Source: Nocardioides sp. zg-1308 (GTDB lineage: Bacteria; Actinomycetota; Actinomycetes; Propionibacteriales; Nocardioidaceae). From it: 64,000 bases of DNA. Location of the stretch: the NCBI RefSeq assembly GCF_013155375.1, contig NZ_JABJQY010000004.1, positions 310,001 to 374,000 on the forward strand, written 5' to 3'. Under the pieces are notes generated by a model. It worked only from the letters and a program-made list of their open reading frames with translations. It had not been told where the DNA came from and made no database searches. Numbering within the stretch: the first letter of the stretch is position 1; the number at the start of each line of letters is the position of its first letter. Position numbers and translations under genes: made by a program. Shown one piece after another: positions 17,368 through 25,493 of this stretch.

Positions 17368-17490
17368 GGATCTCCCTGAGGTGTGGGTCGGTGTGGTGGG
17401 GCGGTGCGGAGGAGCGGTCGGCGGCCGGTCGGGCGCCCGGACCGTGAGGTCACAAGTCTAGGGAGGCCGCCGACCCGGCCAGCACCCGCG

Positions 17491-19500
17491 CTAGATCGTG
17501 AGGGGGTCGACCTGGATCCGCACGGGGTCGAGCTTGCGGGCCGAGCGGACCCGCTGGAGGTCGCCCAGGGCGGCGGAGAGGGCCGGGCCCTGCGTCCAGG
17601 GCACGCGCAGCAGGACGCGGTGCTCGTCGCCGACCGCCACCGGGCCGAGCACCTCGGCGCCCTCCGGGACGTCGAGCAGGTGCAGCACGTCGTCGAGCGC
17701 GCCGAGGTCGCCGGTGACCGTCGCCAGCCGGGCGGCGGGCGGCAGGTGGGCCTGCGCGCGCTCGTCGGCCTCGCGACGGGCGTAGCCGGCGGGGTCCCAC
17801 CGGACCAGTGCCTGCAGCGCCGGGTGTGCGGGGTCGCCGACGGCGACCACGTGGCCGCCGGGGCGCGCCAGCGCGGCGGCGTTGAGCCACCGGCGCAGCG
17901 CCTCCTCCGCGGCGCGCATGTCGTCACGGGCCAGGCTCAGCCACGTGTCGAGGACGACCACGGCGGCGTAGCCGCCGTCGGCGACGGGCTCGGCGCCCAC
18001 CGTGGCGACGACGATGTGGGCGGCGGCGGGCACCGTGTCGAGGACGCGCTCGCCGCTGGAGCTGCGGACCGTGGTGCCGGGGAAGGTCCGACCGAGCTCC
18101 TCCGCCGTGCGTGCCTCGCCGCGGACCGGGGCACGCAGTCCCCGACCGCCGCAGGTGGGGCACGCCCAGGCCTGCTCGACGTGGCCGCACCAGCGGCAGT
18201 GGGGCGGGGCGGCGGGGCCCGCCAGCGCGAGCGGTCCGCTGCACACCGAGCAGCGGGCGGGCGTACGGCAGGTGTCGCAGGCCAGCGAGGCGGCGTAGCC
18301 GGCCCGTGGCGTCTGGACGAGCACGGGCCCCGACGTCAGGCCGCTGCGGATGGCGTCGTAGGCGGTGCGGGGGATGCGGGTGCCGACGGCCCGGTCCTCG
18401 GCGGGCACCGCCTCGACCCGGACCCGGCGACGCAGCACCTCGCGGGGCGTGGTCAGCTCGCGGGCCCACCCGGTCGCGAGCAGCTGCTGCGCCTCCGGGG
18501 TCCGTGCGAACCCGCCGAGCAGCGCCGCCGTCGACTGCTGCTCGGCCCGGGTGACGAGGACCTCGCGGGTGTGGGGGTAGGGCGCACGCGGCTCGGCGTG
18601 GAGGTCGTCGCCGTCGTCCCAGAGCACGACCAGGCCGAGGTCGTGGACCGGCGCGAACGCGGCCGAGCGCGTGCCGACGACGATCCTGCGGGCCCCGCGC
18701 GAGACGGCGAGGAAGTCGCGGTAGCGGGCGGCCGGTCCCCCGTCGGCGGTGAGGCTGACATGGTGGCCCTCGCCCAGCAGCGCGCGGAGCGCGGCGTCGA
18801 CGCGGGTGACGTCGCGCCGGTCCGGCACGCACACCAGCGCGCCGCGCCCGGCGGCGTAGGTCGCCGCCACGGCCTCGGCGACCATCGCGGGCCAGTCGTC
18901 GCCCGGCGCGGCGGACCACACGGCCCTCGGCGACTCCCCCGCCGCCAGCCGGCGGAGGAACGGTGCTGCGTGCTCGACGTCGGACCACGCGCGGGGTGCC
19001 GTGGCGGCGGGCAGCGCCGGGGCGGCCTCGGACGGCACCTTCTCGGTGGCGGCGTGCCTCGGCGGGACGGCGAGGCGCAGGACGTCGGACCGGGCGCCGG
19101 CGTACGTCCGGGCGAGGGTCTCGCTCAGCTCGGCAATCTCGGGGGCGAGCACCGGCTCGGGGCTCACCACGCGCCGCAGCGGCTGCAGCGCGCCGGTGTG
19201 GTCGGTCTCGCCGGCGCGCTCGACGACGAACCCGTCGACGTCCTGGCCGGCGAAGCGCACCTTGACCCTCGCCCCGGGCACGGCCGTCTGGGCCATGCCG
19301 ACCGGGACGGCGTAGTCGAAGGGCCGGTCGAGGTGGGCCAGCGCGATGTCGACCAGCACGCGCGCGACCGGGTCGGTGGCGGCCGGCTCCCACGCCGCGG
19401 CCTTGCGGCGCCGGGTCGCCGCCGCCTTCGCCCGGGCGTCGTCCACCGCGGCACGAAGCCCCGGGAGCATGTCTGCTTCCGGGGTGTCGTGGGAGGTCAT
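17491..19500 (-). CDS. priA: PriA-like primosomal protein N', helicase-degenerate
   Basis: A 669-residue protein for replication restart. It has the N-terminal 3'-end-binding domain (VARVLVDIALAHLDRPFDYAVP, residues about 44-65) and the zinc-binding cysteines in CDTCRTPARCSVC and CRWCGHVEQAWACPTCGG (about 410-455). The helicase core is decayed. The Walker A position reads SAAPGDDW instead of GxxGxGKT, and the Walker B position reads WDDGDD instead of DEEH. Helicase-deficient PriA is usual in actinobacteria, so this is not damage. The ATG at 19500 begins MTSHDTPEAD. Confidence 0.9.
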   Translation of the reverse strand: MTSHDTPEADMLPGLRAAVDDARAKAAATRRRKAAAWEPAATDPVARVLVDIALAHLDRPFDYAVPVGMAQTAVPGARVKVRFAGQDVDGFVVERAGETDHTGALQPLRRVVSPEPVLAPEIAELSETLARTYAGARSDVLRLAVPPRHAATEKVPSEAAPALPAATAPRAWSDVEHAAPFLRRLAAGESPRAVWSAAPGDDWPAMVAEAVAATYAAGRGALVCVPDRRDVTRVDAALRALLGEGHHVSLTADGGPAARYRDFLAVSRGARRIVVGTRSAAFAPVHDLGLVVLWDDGDDLHAEPRAPYPHTREVLVTRAEQQSTAALLGGFARTPEAQQLLATGWARELTTPREVLRRRVRVEAVPAEDRAVGTRIPRTAYDAIRSGLTSGPVLVQTPRAGYAASLACDTCRTPARCSVCSGPLALAGPAAPPHCRWCGHVEQAWACPTCGGRGLRAPVRGEARTAEELGRTFPGTTVRSSSGERVLDTVPAAAHIVVATVGAEPVADGGYAAVVVLDTWLSLARDDMRAAEEALRRWLNAAALARPGGHVVAVGDPAHPALQALVRWDPAGYARREADERAQAHLPPAARLATVTGDLGALDDVLHLLDVPEGAEVLGPVAVGDEHRVLLRVPWTQGPALSAALGDLQRVRSARKLDPVRIQVDPLTI

Positions 19501-19539
19501 GCGGGCGATTCTGTCAGCGGCCACCGACGGGGCCGGACT

Positions 19540-19588
19540 CCCCGAGGAGTTTGTGAACTTCTCGGGGCGTGTACGGCTCGAGAAGTTC
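19540..19588. repeat. Three mutually complementary arms upstream of priA
   Basis: Arm A (19540-19551, CCCCGAGGAGTT), arm B (19556-19567, AACTTCTCGGGG) and arm C (19579-19588, CGAGAAGTTC) lie in the metK-priA gap. B pairs with A (11 of 12) or with C (10 of 10), so two hairpins exclude each other. The layout is like an attenuator or a pair of nested terminators, 40 bases before the priA start. Confidence 0.6.
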
Positions 19589-19589
19589 G

Positions 19590-19615
19590 GGTTTCCCCGC
19601 ATATGCGGGGAAACC
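19590..19615. terminator. Perfect 26-bp palindrome after metK
   Basis: Each half is GGTTTCCCCGCAT and its complement, with no spacer. It lies 36 bases after the metK stop (in transcription order) and before the alternating hairpins, so it is probably the end of metK transcripts. The stem resembles a type I-E CRISPR repeat by chance, but it is single. Confidence 0.5.
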
Positions 19616-19650
19616 GTAGGGCGCCACGGCCGCCAACGTCGGCCCAGCCG

Positions 19651-20853
19651 TCAGACCCCCGCGGCCGCCTTCAGCTTCTCCGCGCGGTCGGTCGTCTCCC
19701 ACGTGAAGTCGGGCAGCTCGCGACCGAAGTGGCCGTAGGCCGAGGTCTGGGCGTAGATCGGGCGGAGCAGGTCGAGGTCGCGGATGATCGCGGCCGGGCG
19801 GAGGTCGAAGACCTCGAGCACGGCGTCCTGGATCTGCGAGTCCGGCACGACGCCGGTGCCGAAGGTCTCGATGAAGACACCCACCGGCGCGGCCTTGCCG
19901 ATGGCGTAGGCGACCTGCGCCTCGCAGCGGCGGGCGAGCCCGGCGGCCACGACGTTCTTCGCCACCCAGCGCATGGCGTACGCGGCCGAGCGGTCGACCT
20001 TCGAGGGGTCCTTGCCCGAGAAGGCGCCGCCGCCGTGGCGCGCCATGCCGCCGTAGGTGTCGACGATGATCTTGCGACCGGTGAGGCCGGCGTCGCCCAT
20101 CGGGCCACCGATGACGAAGGTGCCGGTCGGGTTGACCAGCATCCGATAGCCCTCGGAGGGCAGCGAGAAGTCGGCGAGCACGGGGTCGATCACGTGCTGC
20201 TTGATCTCGGCCTCGAGCTGGGCGTGCTCGATGTCGGGGTCGTGCTGGGTGGAGAGCACCACGGTGTCGATGCGCACCGGGCGGTCGTCCTCGTCGTACT
20301 CGATGGTGACCTGGGTCTTGCCGTCGGGGCGCAGGTAGTGCAGGACGCCGTCCTTGCGGACCTGCGTCAGCCGCTGGGCGAGCCGCTGGGCGATGGTGAT
20401 CGGGAGCGGCATCAGCTCGGGGGTGTCGTCGCAGGCGTAGCCGAACATCAGGCCCTGATCGCCGGCGCCGCGCTTGTCGAGCTCGTCGTCGGAGTCGCCC
20501 ACGCGGGACTCGTGGCCGGCGTCGACGCCGGCGGCGATGTCGCTGGACTGGGCGCCGATCGCGACCTGGACGCCGCACGTGGTGCCGTCGAAGCCCTTCT
20601 CCGAGGAGTCGTAGCCGATGTCGAGGATCGCCCGGCGGACGATGTCGGCCACCGGGGCGTAGGCGGTGGTGCGCACCTCGCCCGCCACCACCACCAGGCC
20701 GGTGGTCAGCAGCGTCTCGACGGCGACGCGCAGGTTGGCGCGGTCGGGGTCCTCCGCCATGAGGTGGTCGAGGACCGAGTCGCTGATCCGGTCGGCGATC
20801 TTGTCGGGGTGCCCCTCGGTCACGGACTCGGAGGTGAACAGGCGTCCAGCCAC
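19651..20853 (-). CDS. metK: S-adenosylmethionine synthetase
   Basis: A 400-residue enzyme making SAM from methionine and ATP. Signatures are [22 protein letters not shown] (shortened: [10 protein letters not shown] at residues 9-18), [12 protein letters not shown] (about 120-131) and [20 protein letters not shown] (about 275-294, phosphate loop). GTG start with a weak GAGAG ribosome site. The 71-base gap to coaBC holds TAGGTT at 20890-20895, a possible own promoter. I saw no SAM riboswitch upstream. Confidence 0.97.
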   Translation of the reverse strand: MAGRLFTSESVTEGHPDKIADRISDSVLDHLMAEDPDRANLRVAVETLLTTGLVVVAGEVRTTAYAPVADIVRRAILDIGYDSSEKGFDGTTCGVQVAIGAQSSDIAAGVDAGHESRVGDSDDELDKRGAGDQGLMFGYACDDTPELMPLPITIAQRLAQRLTQVRKDGVLHYLRPDGKTQVTIEYDEDDRPVRIDTVVLSTQHDPDIEHAQLEAEIKQHVIDPVLADFSLPSEGYRMLVNPTGTFVIGGPMGDAGLTGRKIIVDTYGGMARHGGGAFSGKDPSKVDRSAAYAMRWVAKNVVAAGLARRCEAQVAYAIGKAAPVGVFIETFGTGVVPDSQIQDAVLEVFDLRPAAIIRDLDLLRPIYAQTSAYGHFGRELPDFTWETTDRAEKLKAAAGV

Positions 20854-20924
20854 GATGCTCTCAATTCTTGTGTGGAACGGTCGGGGAGAAACCTAGCGGC
20901 TGACCAGCATCCGGGACGTGTGTC

Positions 20925-22139
20925 TCACCCGACGAATCGCCGGGCGACCTCGTCCCAGATCACGTGGGCCAGGGCGGTCTTGGAGCCCCGGGCGACCTCG
21001 ACGGCGGTGCCGTCGGCCCCCAGGATGACCGCCTCGTTGTCGGTGCTGCCGAACACCGCTCCCCCGCTGACGTCGTTGACGACGAGCAGGTCGCAGCCCT
21101 TGCGGGCCAGCTTGGCGCGCCCGAGCTCGAGCACGGAGCCGGTGGTGTCACCGGTCTCGGCGGCGAAGCCGACGACGACCGCTCCGGCGCGGGCCCGGTC
21201 GTGGGAGATCTCGGCGAGGATGTCGGGGTTCTGCACCAGCTCGATGGCGGGCGCGGAGCCGTCGCCGGCCTTCTTGATCTTGGCGTCGCTGACCGCGGTG
21301 GGCCGGAAGTCGGCGGGCGCGGCCGCCATGACGACCGCGTCGGCGGTGGCCGTGGCGCCCACCACGGCCTCGCGCAGCTGCTCGGTCGTCTCCACGCGTA
21401 CGACGCCCACGCCGGCCGGATCGGGCAGCGACACGTTGGCGCTCACGAGCGTGACGTGCGCACCGCGCGAGGCGGCGGCCCGGGCGAGGGCGTAGCCCTG
21501 CAACCCGGACGAGCGGTTCCCGAGGAACCGGACGGGGTCGAGGTACTCGCGGGTGCCGCCGGCGGACACGACGACCTTGCGCCCGGCGAGGTCCTGCGCC
21601 GCGTCGGCACCCCGGTCGAGCACCCCGAGCACCAGCTCGAAGATCTCGGCCGGGTCGGGCAGGCGGCCCTTGCCGGTGTCGGCGCCCGTGAGCCGGCCCT
21701 CGGCCGGCTCGATGACCACGGCGCCTCGTCGGCGCAGGGTGTCGACGTTGGCCTGGGTGGCCGGGTGCTCCCACATCTCGGTGTGCATCGCCGGGGCGAA
21801 CACGACCGGGCAGCGCGCGGTGAGCAGGGTGTTGGTGAGCAGGTCGTCGGCCAGCCCGTGGGCGGCCCTGGCCAGCAGGTCGGCCGTGGCCGGCGCCACG
21901 ACGACGACGTCGGCGTGCTGCCCGATCTGGACGTGCGGCACAGCGTGGACGTCGGCCCACACCGTGGCGGAGACGGGCTTGCCCGACAGGGCGGCCCACG
22001 TCGGGGCGCCGACGAACTCCAGCGCCGAGGCCGTGGGCACGACGGTGACGTCGTGCCCCGACTCGGTGAACCGGCGCAGCAGCTCGCAGGCCTTGTAGGC
22101 CGCGATCCCGCCGGAGACGCCCAGGACGACCGCGGTCAC
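20925..22139 (-). CDS. coaBC: Bifunctional CoaBC (phosphopantothenoylcysteine synthase/decarboxylase)
   Basis: A 404-residue fusion acting in coenzyme A synthesis. The N-terminal CoaC half (1-190) is an FMN-dependent decarboxylase, with VLGVSGGIAAYKACEL and the FAPAMHTEMWEHPATQ region carrying the PAMN-like motif (here PAMH). The C-terminal CoaB half joins 4-phosphopantothenate and cysteine. It contains VVSAGGTREYLDPVRFLGNRSSG (in parts: SAGGTREYLDPVR, NRSSG) and DLLVVND near the end. GTG start, 13 bases after rpoZ. The final His/Asn difference in PAMN deserves a check. Confidence 0.95.
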   Translation of the reverse strand: MTAVVLGVSGGIAAYKACELLRRFTESGHDVTVVPTASALEFVGAPTWAALSGKPVSATVWADVHAVPHVQIGQHADVVVVAPATADLLARAAHGLADDLLTNTLLTARCPVVFAPAMHTEMWEHPATQANVDTLRRRGAVVIEPAEGRLTGADTGKGRLPDPAEIFELVLGVLDRGADAAQDLAGRKVVVSAGGTREYLDPVRFLGNRSSGLQGYALARAAASRGAHVTLVSANVSLPDPAGVGVVRVETTEQLREAVVGATATADAVVMAAAPADFRPTAVSDAKIKKAGDGSAPAIELVQNPDILAEISHDRARAGAVVVGFAAETGDTTGSVLELGRAKLARKGCDLLVVNDVSGGAVFGSTDNEAVILGADGTAVEVARGSKTALAHVIWDEVARRFVG

Positions 22140-22152
22140 CAGGAGGCTCGCG

Positions 22153-22464
22153 TCACTCCGTGGGCGCGGCGGCAGCGGCCTCAGCGGCGGCGGCCTCGGC
22201 GGCGGGGTCGATGTCCTCGCAGGTCAGCAGGTCGTCGTTGATCTCGCGGAGCGCGATCGAGAGCGGCTTCTCCTGCACGTGGGTGTCCACGAGCGGGCCG
22301 ACGTACTCGAGGAGGCCCTCGCCGAGCTGGGAGTAGTAGGCGTTGATCTGACGGGCGCGCTGGGCGCTGTAGAGCACCAGCTTGTACTTGCTGTCGGTCT
22401 TGGTGAGCAGGTCGTCGATCGAGGGGTTGGTGACGCCCTCGGCGGCGATGTTGGGAGAAGCCAC
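22153..22464 (-). CDS. rpoZ: RNA polymerase omega subunit
   Basis: A 103-residue subunit that helps assemble and stabilise the RNA polymerase core. It has the omega pattern [20 protein letters not shown] with ARQINAYY, and the C-terminal [10 protein letters not shown]. The tail is Ala/Glu-rich. It sits between gmk and coaBC, the standard order. GTG start. Confidence 0.95.
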   Translation of the reverse strand: MASPNIAAEGVTNPSIDDLLTKTDSKYKLVLYSAQRARQINAYYSQLGEGLLEYVGPLVDTHVQEKPLSIALREINDDLLTCEDIDPAAEAAAAEAAAAAPTE

Positions 22465-22479
22465 GGTGCAGGTGCCTCG

Positions 22480-23094
22480 CTAGTCAGAAGAGGGTGAAGC
22501 AGGACCAACCATCAAGGCTACCAACTCGTCGGCAGCAGCGTGAACTTCGTGGTTGACGATGGTCACGTCGAACTCGCTCTCGGCGGCCAGCTCGGCCCGC
22601 GCGGTCTCGAGCCGGCGCTCGCGCTCGGCCTCGCTCTCGGTGCCGCGGCCGACGAGGCGGCGTACGAGCTCGTCCCACGACGGCGGCTTGAGGAAGACGA
22701 ACAGCGCCTCGGGCATCGTCTCGCGCACCTGGCGCGCGCCCTGGAGGTCGATCTCCAACATCGCCGGGTGCCCGGAGGCGACGGCGAGCTCGACCGGGGC
22801 CCGTGGAGTGCCGTAGCGGGCCGCCTTGTGGACGACCGCCCACTCCAGCAGGTCGCCCTTGTCGATCATGGCGTCGAACTCCTCGTCGGAGACGAACCAG
22901 TAGTGGACGCCGTTCTCCTCGCCGGGCCGCGGCGGCCGGGTGGTCGCGGACACCGACAGCCAGACCTCCGGGTGGGTCTCGCGCACGGCGGCTGCCACGG
23001 TGCCCTTGCCGACGGCGGTGGGGCCGGCGAGGACGATCAGCCGGGAGCGGCGGGTGGGGGTGCTTGCCGCGGGAGCGGGCTCTGCCTCGATCAC
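22480..23094 (-). CDS. gmk: Guanylate kinase
   Basis: A 204-residue enzyme converting GMP to GDP with ATP. The P-loop is [12 protein letters not shown] (residues about 22-33), and [20 protein letters not shown] provides the GMP-binding segment. YGTP and [10 protein letters not shown] follow in the usual order. The GTG start overlaps the mihF stop as GTGA, so gmk is translationally coupled to mihF. Classical P-loop of this family reads GPSGVGKGT; here Ser-Gly is replaced by Thr-Ala. Confidence 0.95.
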   Translation of the reverse strand: MIEAEPAPAASTPTRRSRLIVLAGPTAVGKGTVAAAVRETHPEVWLSVSATTRPPRPGEENGVHYWFVSDEEFDAMIDKGDLLEWAVVHKAARYGTPRAPVELAVASGHPAMLEIDLQGARQVRETMPEALFVFLKPPSWDELVRRLVGRGTESEAERERRLETARAELAAESEFDVTIVNHEVHAAADELVALMVGPASPSSD

Positions 23095-23414
23095 GACGGG
23101 TCGGGGCCGAACTCACGCTCGAGCGCCGCGACCTGCTTGACGCCGAGCCCGCGGACCCGGCGGCTCTCGGCGATGCCGAGGCGCTGCATGACCTGGCGGG
23201 CACGGACGCGGCCGAGGCCGGGCACCGACTGCAGCAGCTCGACGACCCGCATCTTGCCGATGACCTCGTTGGTCTGCCCCTCGTGGAGCACGTCGAGGAT
23301 GGACCCGCCGGAGTTCTTCAGGCGGTTCTTGACCTCGGCCCGCTCGCGTCGGGAGGCCGCAGCCTTGTCGAGGGCTGCCTGGCGCTGCTCGGGCGTCAGA
23401 GGGGGCAAGGCCAC
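23091..23414 (-). CDS. mihF: Actinobacterial integration host factor
   Basis: A 107-residue nucleoid-associated DNA-binding protein specific to actinobacteria, unrelated in sequence to proteobacterial IHF. Hallmarks are the N-terminal helix [24 protein letters not shown], the helix-two-turn-helix region with [18 protein letters not shown], and the conserved end [17 protein letters not shown] start. It leads the mihF-gmk-rpoZ run and has its own promoter-like sequence upstream. Confidence 0.95.
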   Translation of the reverse strand: MALPPLTPEQRQAALDKAAASRRERAEVKNRLKNSGGSILDVLHEGQTNEVIGKMRVVELLQSVPGLGRVRARQVMQRLGIAESRRVRGLGVKQVAALEREFGPDPS

Positions 23415-23458
23415 GAAAGCTGTCCTTCGGGAGGTCGGGGGTCCGGCGGTGGTGGCTC

Positions 23459-23488
23459 AATCTAGTCACGTCGCGAGCGGGCAGGCAA
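23459..23488 (-). promoter_or_regulatory. Promoter of mihF
   Basis: On the minus strand TTGCCT (23483-23488) and TAGATT (23459-23464) are 18 bases apart, a good -35/-10 pair. The 5' UTR would be about 38 bases. It separates mihF-gmk-rpoZ from the pyrimidine genes upstream. Confidence 0.55.
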
Positions 23489-23520
23489 TCGAGCCCTCGG
23501 CGCCGGTCCGTCGACGTGAC
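23465..23520. repeat. 8-bp inverted repeat in the pyrF-mihF gap
   Basis: GTCACGTC (23465-23472) and GACGTGAC (23513-23520) are perfect complements around 40 bases that include the mihF -35. They could end the pyrimidine transcript or form an operator. Confidence 0.35.
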
Positions 23521-23542
23521 GTTCACCATCACCGGGCGTCAC

Positions 23543-23839
23543 CTAGCGGGACAGCGGCGTCCCGCACACGTCCCTCGCGTGGTGCTCGAGGGCCGCCATC
23601 GCCTCGACGGCGCGCGCGGAGCCGACCCGGCGGGCGGCGGCCTCGATGGTCCGACGCGCGTGGCGGTCGAGACCGACCGGCGGCTTGCGTGCGTACGACG
23701 ACGCGTCCACGCCGTGGTCGGCCAGGACCTGCCGGAGGTCGCGCAGCGGGTCGATCACCGCGGCCCAGTCGTCGGCGATGTCGCCCGGGGCCTCGTCGGC
23801 CAGGGCGGCCAGCAGCAGGAGGAAGGCGAGCCGCCTCAC
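23543..23839 (-). CDS. Small protein of unknown function
   Basis: A 98-residue protein I do not recognise. It opens with a short hydrophobic stretch (MRRLAFLLLLAALADEAPGD), which may be a helix rather than a signal peptide. It then continues as a helical, Arg- and Ala-rich domain with DDWAAVIDPLRDLRQVLADHG and TIEAAARRVG. The GTG overlaps the pyrF stop as GTGA, so it is translationally coupled to pyrF and closes the pyrimidine operon. Its codon use matches the neighbours, which favours a real gene. Confidence 0.65.
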   Translation of the reverse strand: MRRLAFLLLLAALADEAPGDIADDWAAVIDPLRDLRQVLADHGVDASSYARKPPVGLDRHARRTIEAAARRVGSARAVEAMAALEHHARDVCGTPLSR

Positions 23840-24660
23840 GCGCCCAGGGACCGGACGGCGTCGTTGCCGCGCAGGGCCGCGTCGCGCAGTGCCGTCACGT
23901 CAGGGCCGGCCCGCAGCACCTCGCGCGAGGAGCTGGGCAGCGCCCAGCGGGCGGCGGCGCCGAAGACCCGGGCGAGGTCGTCGGTCGTGCCGCCCTGGGC
24001 GCCGTAGCCGGGCACGAGGAAGGGGCCGTTGATGTCGAGGTCCTCGTCGTGGTCGGCGATGGTGGCGCCGACCACGGCACCGAACGACCCGACGGGGTCC
24101 GCACCGGCGTTGAGCGCGCGCAGGTGGGCGAGCACCGTGCCGGCGACCGTGCCGTGCTCGGCGCGGGCCCGCTGCACCTCGGGTCCCTCCTTGTTGGAGG
24201 TCAGCGCGAGGACGAACAGCCCGCCGCCGTGCTCGTGGCAGGCCTCGACCATGGGGCCGAGCGAGCCGAACCCGAGGAACGGGCTCGCGGTGATCGCGTC
24301 CGCGGCCAGGGGCGAGGAGGGGTCGAGGTAGGCGTCGGCGTAGGCCTGGCTGGTCGAGCCGATGTCACCGCGCTTGACGTCGAGCAGCACGAGCGCGCCG
24401 GCGTCGCGCGACTCGGCGACGACCCGTTCGAGGACGGCGACGCCCCTGCTGCCGAACCGCTCGTAGAACGCGCTCTGCGGCTTGACGACGCTGACGACCG
24501 GCGCCACCGCCTCCACCACCGTCAGCGCGAAGCGCTCCAGGGAGGCGACGTCGTCCGAGAGCCCCCACTCCTGCAGCAGGGCGGCGTGGGGGTCGATGCC
24601 GACGCAGAAGCGGCCGCGCTGGTCGACGGCCCGGGCCAGTCGGGTGCCGAAGGGGGTCAT
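23836..24660 (-). CDS. pyrF: Orotidine 5'-phosphate decarboxylase
   Basis: A 274-residue enzyme for the last step of UMP synthesis, of the longer type 2 (mycobacterial) form. The catalytic Lys/Asp network is in LLDVKRGDIGSTSQAYADAYL (key DxKxGD, residues about 93-113). GIDPH near the start and VPGYGAQGGTTDD near the end bind the substrate. The ATG overlaps the stop of the PyrD-like gene by 4 bases, so it is part of the carA operon. Confidence 0.95.
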   Translation of the reverse strand: MTPFGTRLARAVDQRGRFCVGIDPHAALLQEWGLSDDVASLERFALTVVEAVAPVVSVVKPQSAFYERFGSRGVAVLERVVAESRDAGALVLLDVKRGDIGSTSQAYADAYLDPSSPLAADAITASPFLGFGSLGPMVEACHEHGGGLFVLALTSNKEGPEVQRARAEHGTVAGTVLAHLRALNAGADPVGSFGAVVGATIADHDEDLDINGPFLVPGYGAQGGTTDDLARVFGAAARWALPSSSREVLRAGPDVTALRDAALRGNDAVRSLGA

Positions 24661-25493
24661 CGCATCTCCTCGGAGGTCGGCGTGAGGTGGTCCCGGAGCC
24701 GGGCCACCGTCGTGGGGTCGTGGAGCAGGGCGGTGCCCACCTGGACGGCGCTCGCACCGGCGGCGAGGTAGGCGCGGGCGGACGCGGCGTCACGGACGCC
24801 GCCGCACCCGATCGTGGGGACGCCGGGCAGCGCGTCCCGGACGGCGGTGACGCAGCGCAGCGCGATCGGTGCCACGGCCGGGCCGCTCAGACCCCCGGCT
24901 CGGCCGTCGGGGAAGGCGGCCGGGACGGCGTTGCCCACCACCACGGCCGTGGCGCCGGCCTCGTGGCAGGCGCGGGCGCCCTCGACGATCCGTGACACGT
25001 CCGGACGCAGCTTGGCCAGCACGGGTCGGTCGGCGGGGAACTCGCGGCGGACGGCGGCGACGACGCTGGCGGCGTGGAAGGGCTCGCGGACCTCGAACAG
25101 CCCGGCGCCCGCCTCGTCGGGGGCGCCGACGTTGACCTCGAGGCCGGCGACGCCCGGGGCCCGGCTCAGGCGCCGCGCGAGGTCGGCGTACTCCCCGATG
25201 GTGGCGCCGGCCACTGACACGGTGACCCGCACGCCGGCCCGTACGAGCCACGGCAGCTCGGTGGCGAGGAAGTGCTCGAGGCCGGGATTGGGCAGGCCGA
25301 CGGCGTTGACCAGCCCGCCGGGCACCTCGACCAGGCGCGGCCCCGGGCCGCCGGGCCGGGCGTCGAGGGTGATGGACCGGGTGACGAGGTCGAGCCCGTC
25401 GAGGCCGGCCGGGCCCGCGTACGCCTCGAGCTCGCGACCGGTGCCGCCGCAGCCGGCGGCGACCATGACCGGTCCGGGGACCCGCGCGCTCAC
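24657..25493 (-). CDS. Class 1 dihydroorotate dehydrogenase-like protein
   Basis: A 278-residue FMN TIM-barrel protein like the catalytic PyrD subunit of class 1B enzymes, which need PyrK. The framework is intact: TRSITLDARPG (38-48), PGGLVNAVGLPNPG (58-71), LAKLRPDV with the FMN lysine (159-166) and IGCGGVRDAASARAYLAAGA near the phosphate site. However, the segment that should read N-x-S-C-P-N is NVGAPD (121-126), so the catalytic Cys is Ala124. GTG start overlaps the PyrK-like stop as GTGA. It may be inactive on dihydroorotate or have another substrate. Confidence 0.85.
   Translation of the reverse strand: MSARVPGPVMVAAGCGGTGRELEAYAGPAGLDGLDLVTRSITLDARPGGPGPRLVEVPGGLVNAVGLPNPGLEHFLATELPWLVRAGVRVTVSVAGATIGEYADLARRLSRAPGVAGLEVNVGAPDEAGAGLFEVREPFHAASVVAAVRREFPADRPVLAKLRPDVSRIVEGARACHEAGATAVVVGNAVPAAFPDGRAGGLSGPAVAPIALRCVTAVRDALPGVPTIGCGGVRDAASARAYLAAGASAVQVGTALLHDPTTVARLRDHLTPTSEEMR

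Noticed and set aside
19590-19615. Single CRISPR-like repeat
   Set aside because: The stem resembles a type I-E repeat, but only one copy exists and there are no spacers or cas genes.
20854-20924. SAM riboswitch upstream of metK
   Set aside because: The gap is only 71 bases and shows none of the conserved SAM-I or SAM-II elements.
17383-21495. Long plus-strand open frame opposite priA and metK
   Set aside because: It is antisense to two certain genes, has no ribosome site, and its composition is that of a shadow frame.
24657-25493. PyrD-like gene as a pseudogene
   Set aside because: The frame is intact and the FMN and phosphate sites are kept; only the catalytic Cys differs. It is coupled to both neighbours.
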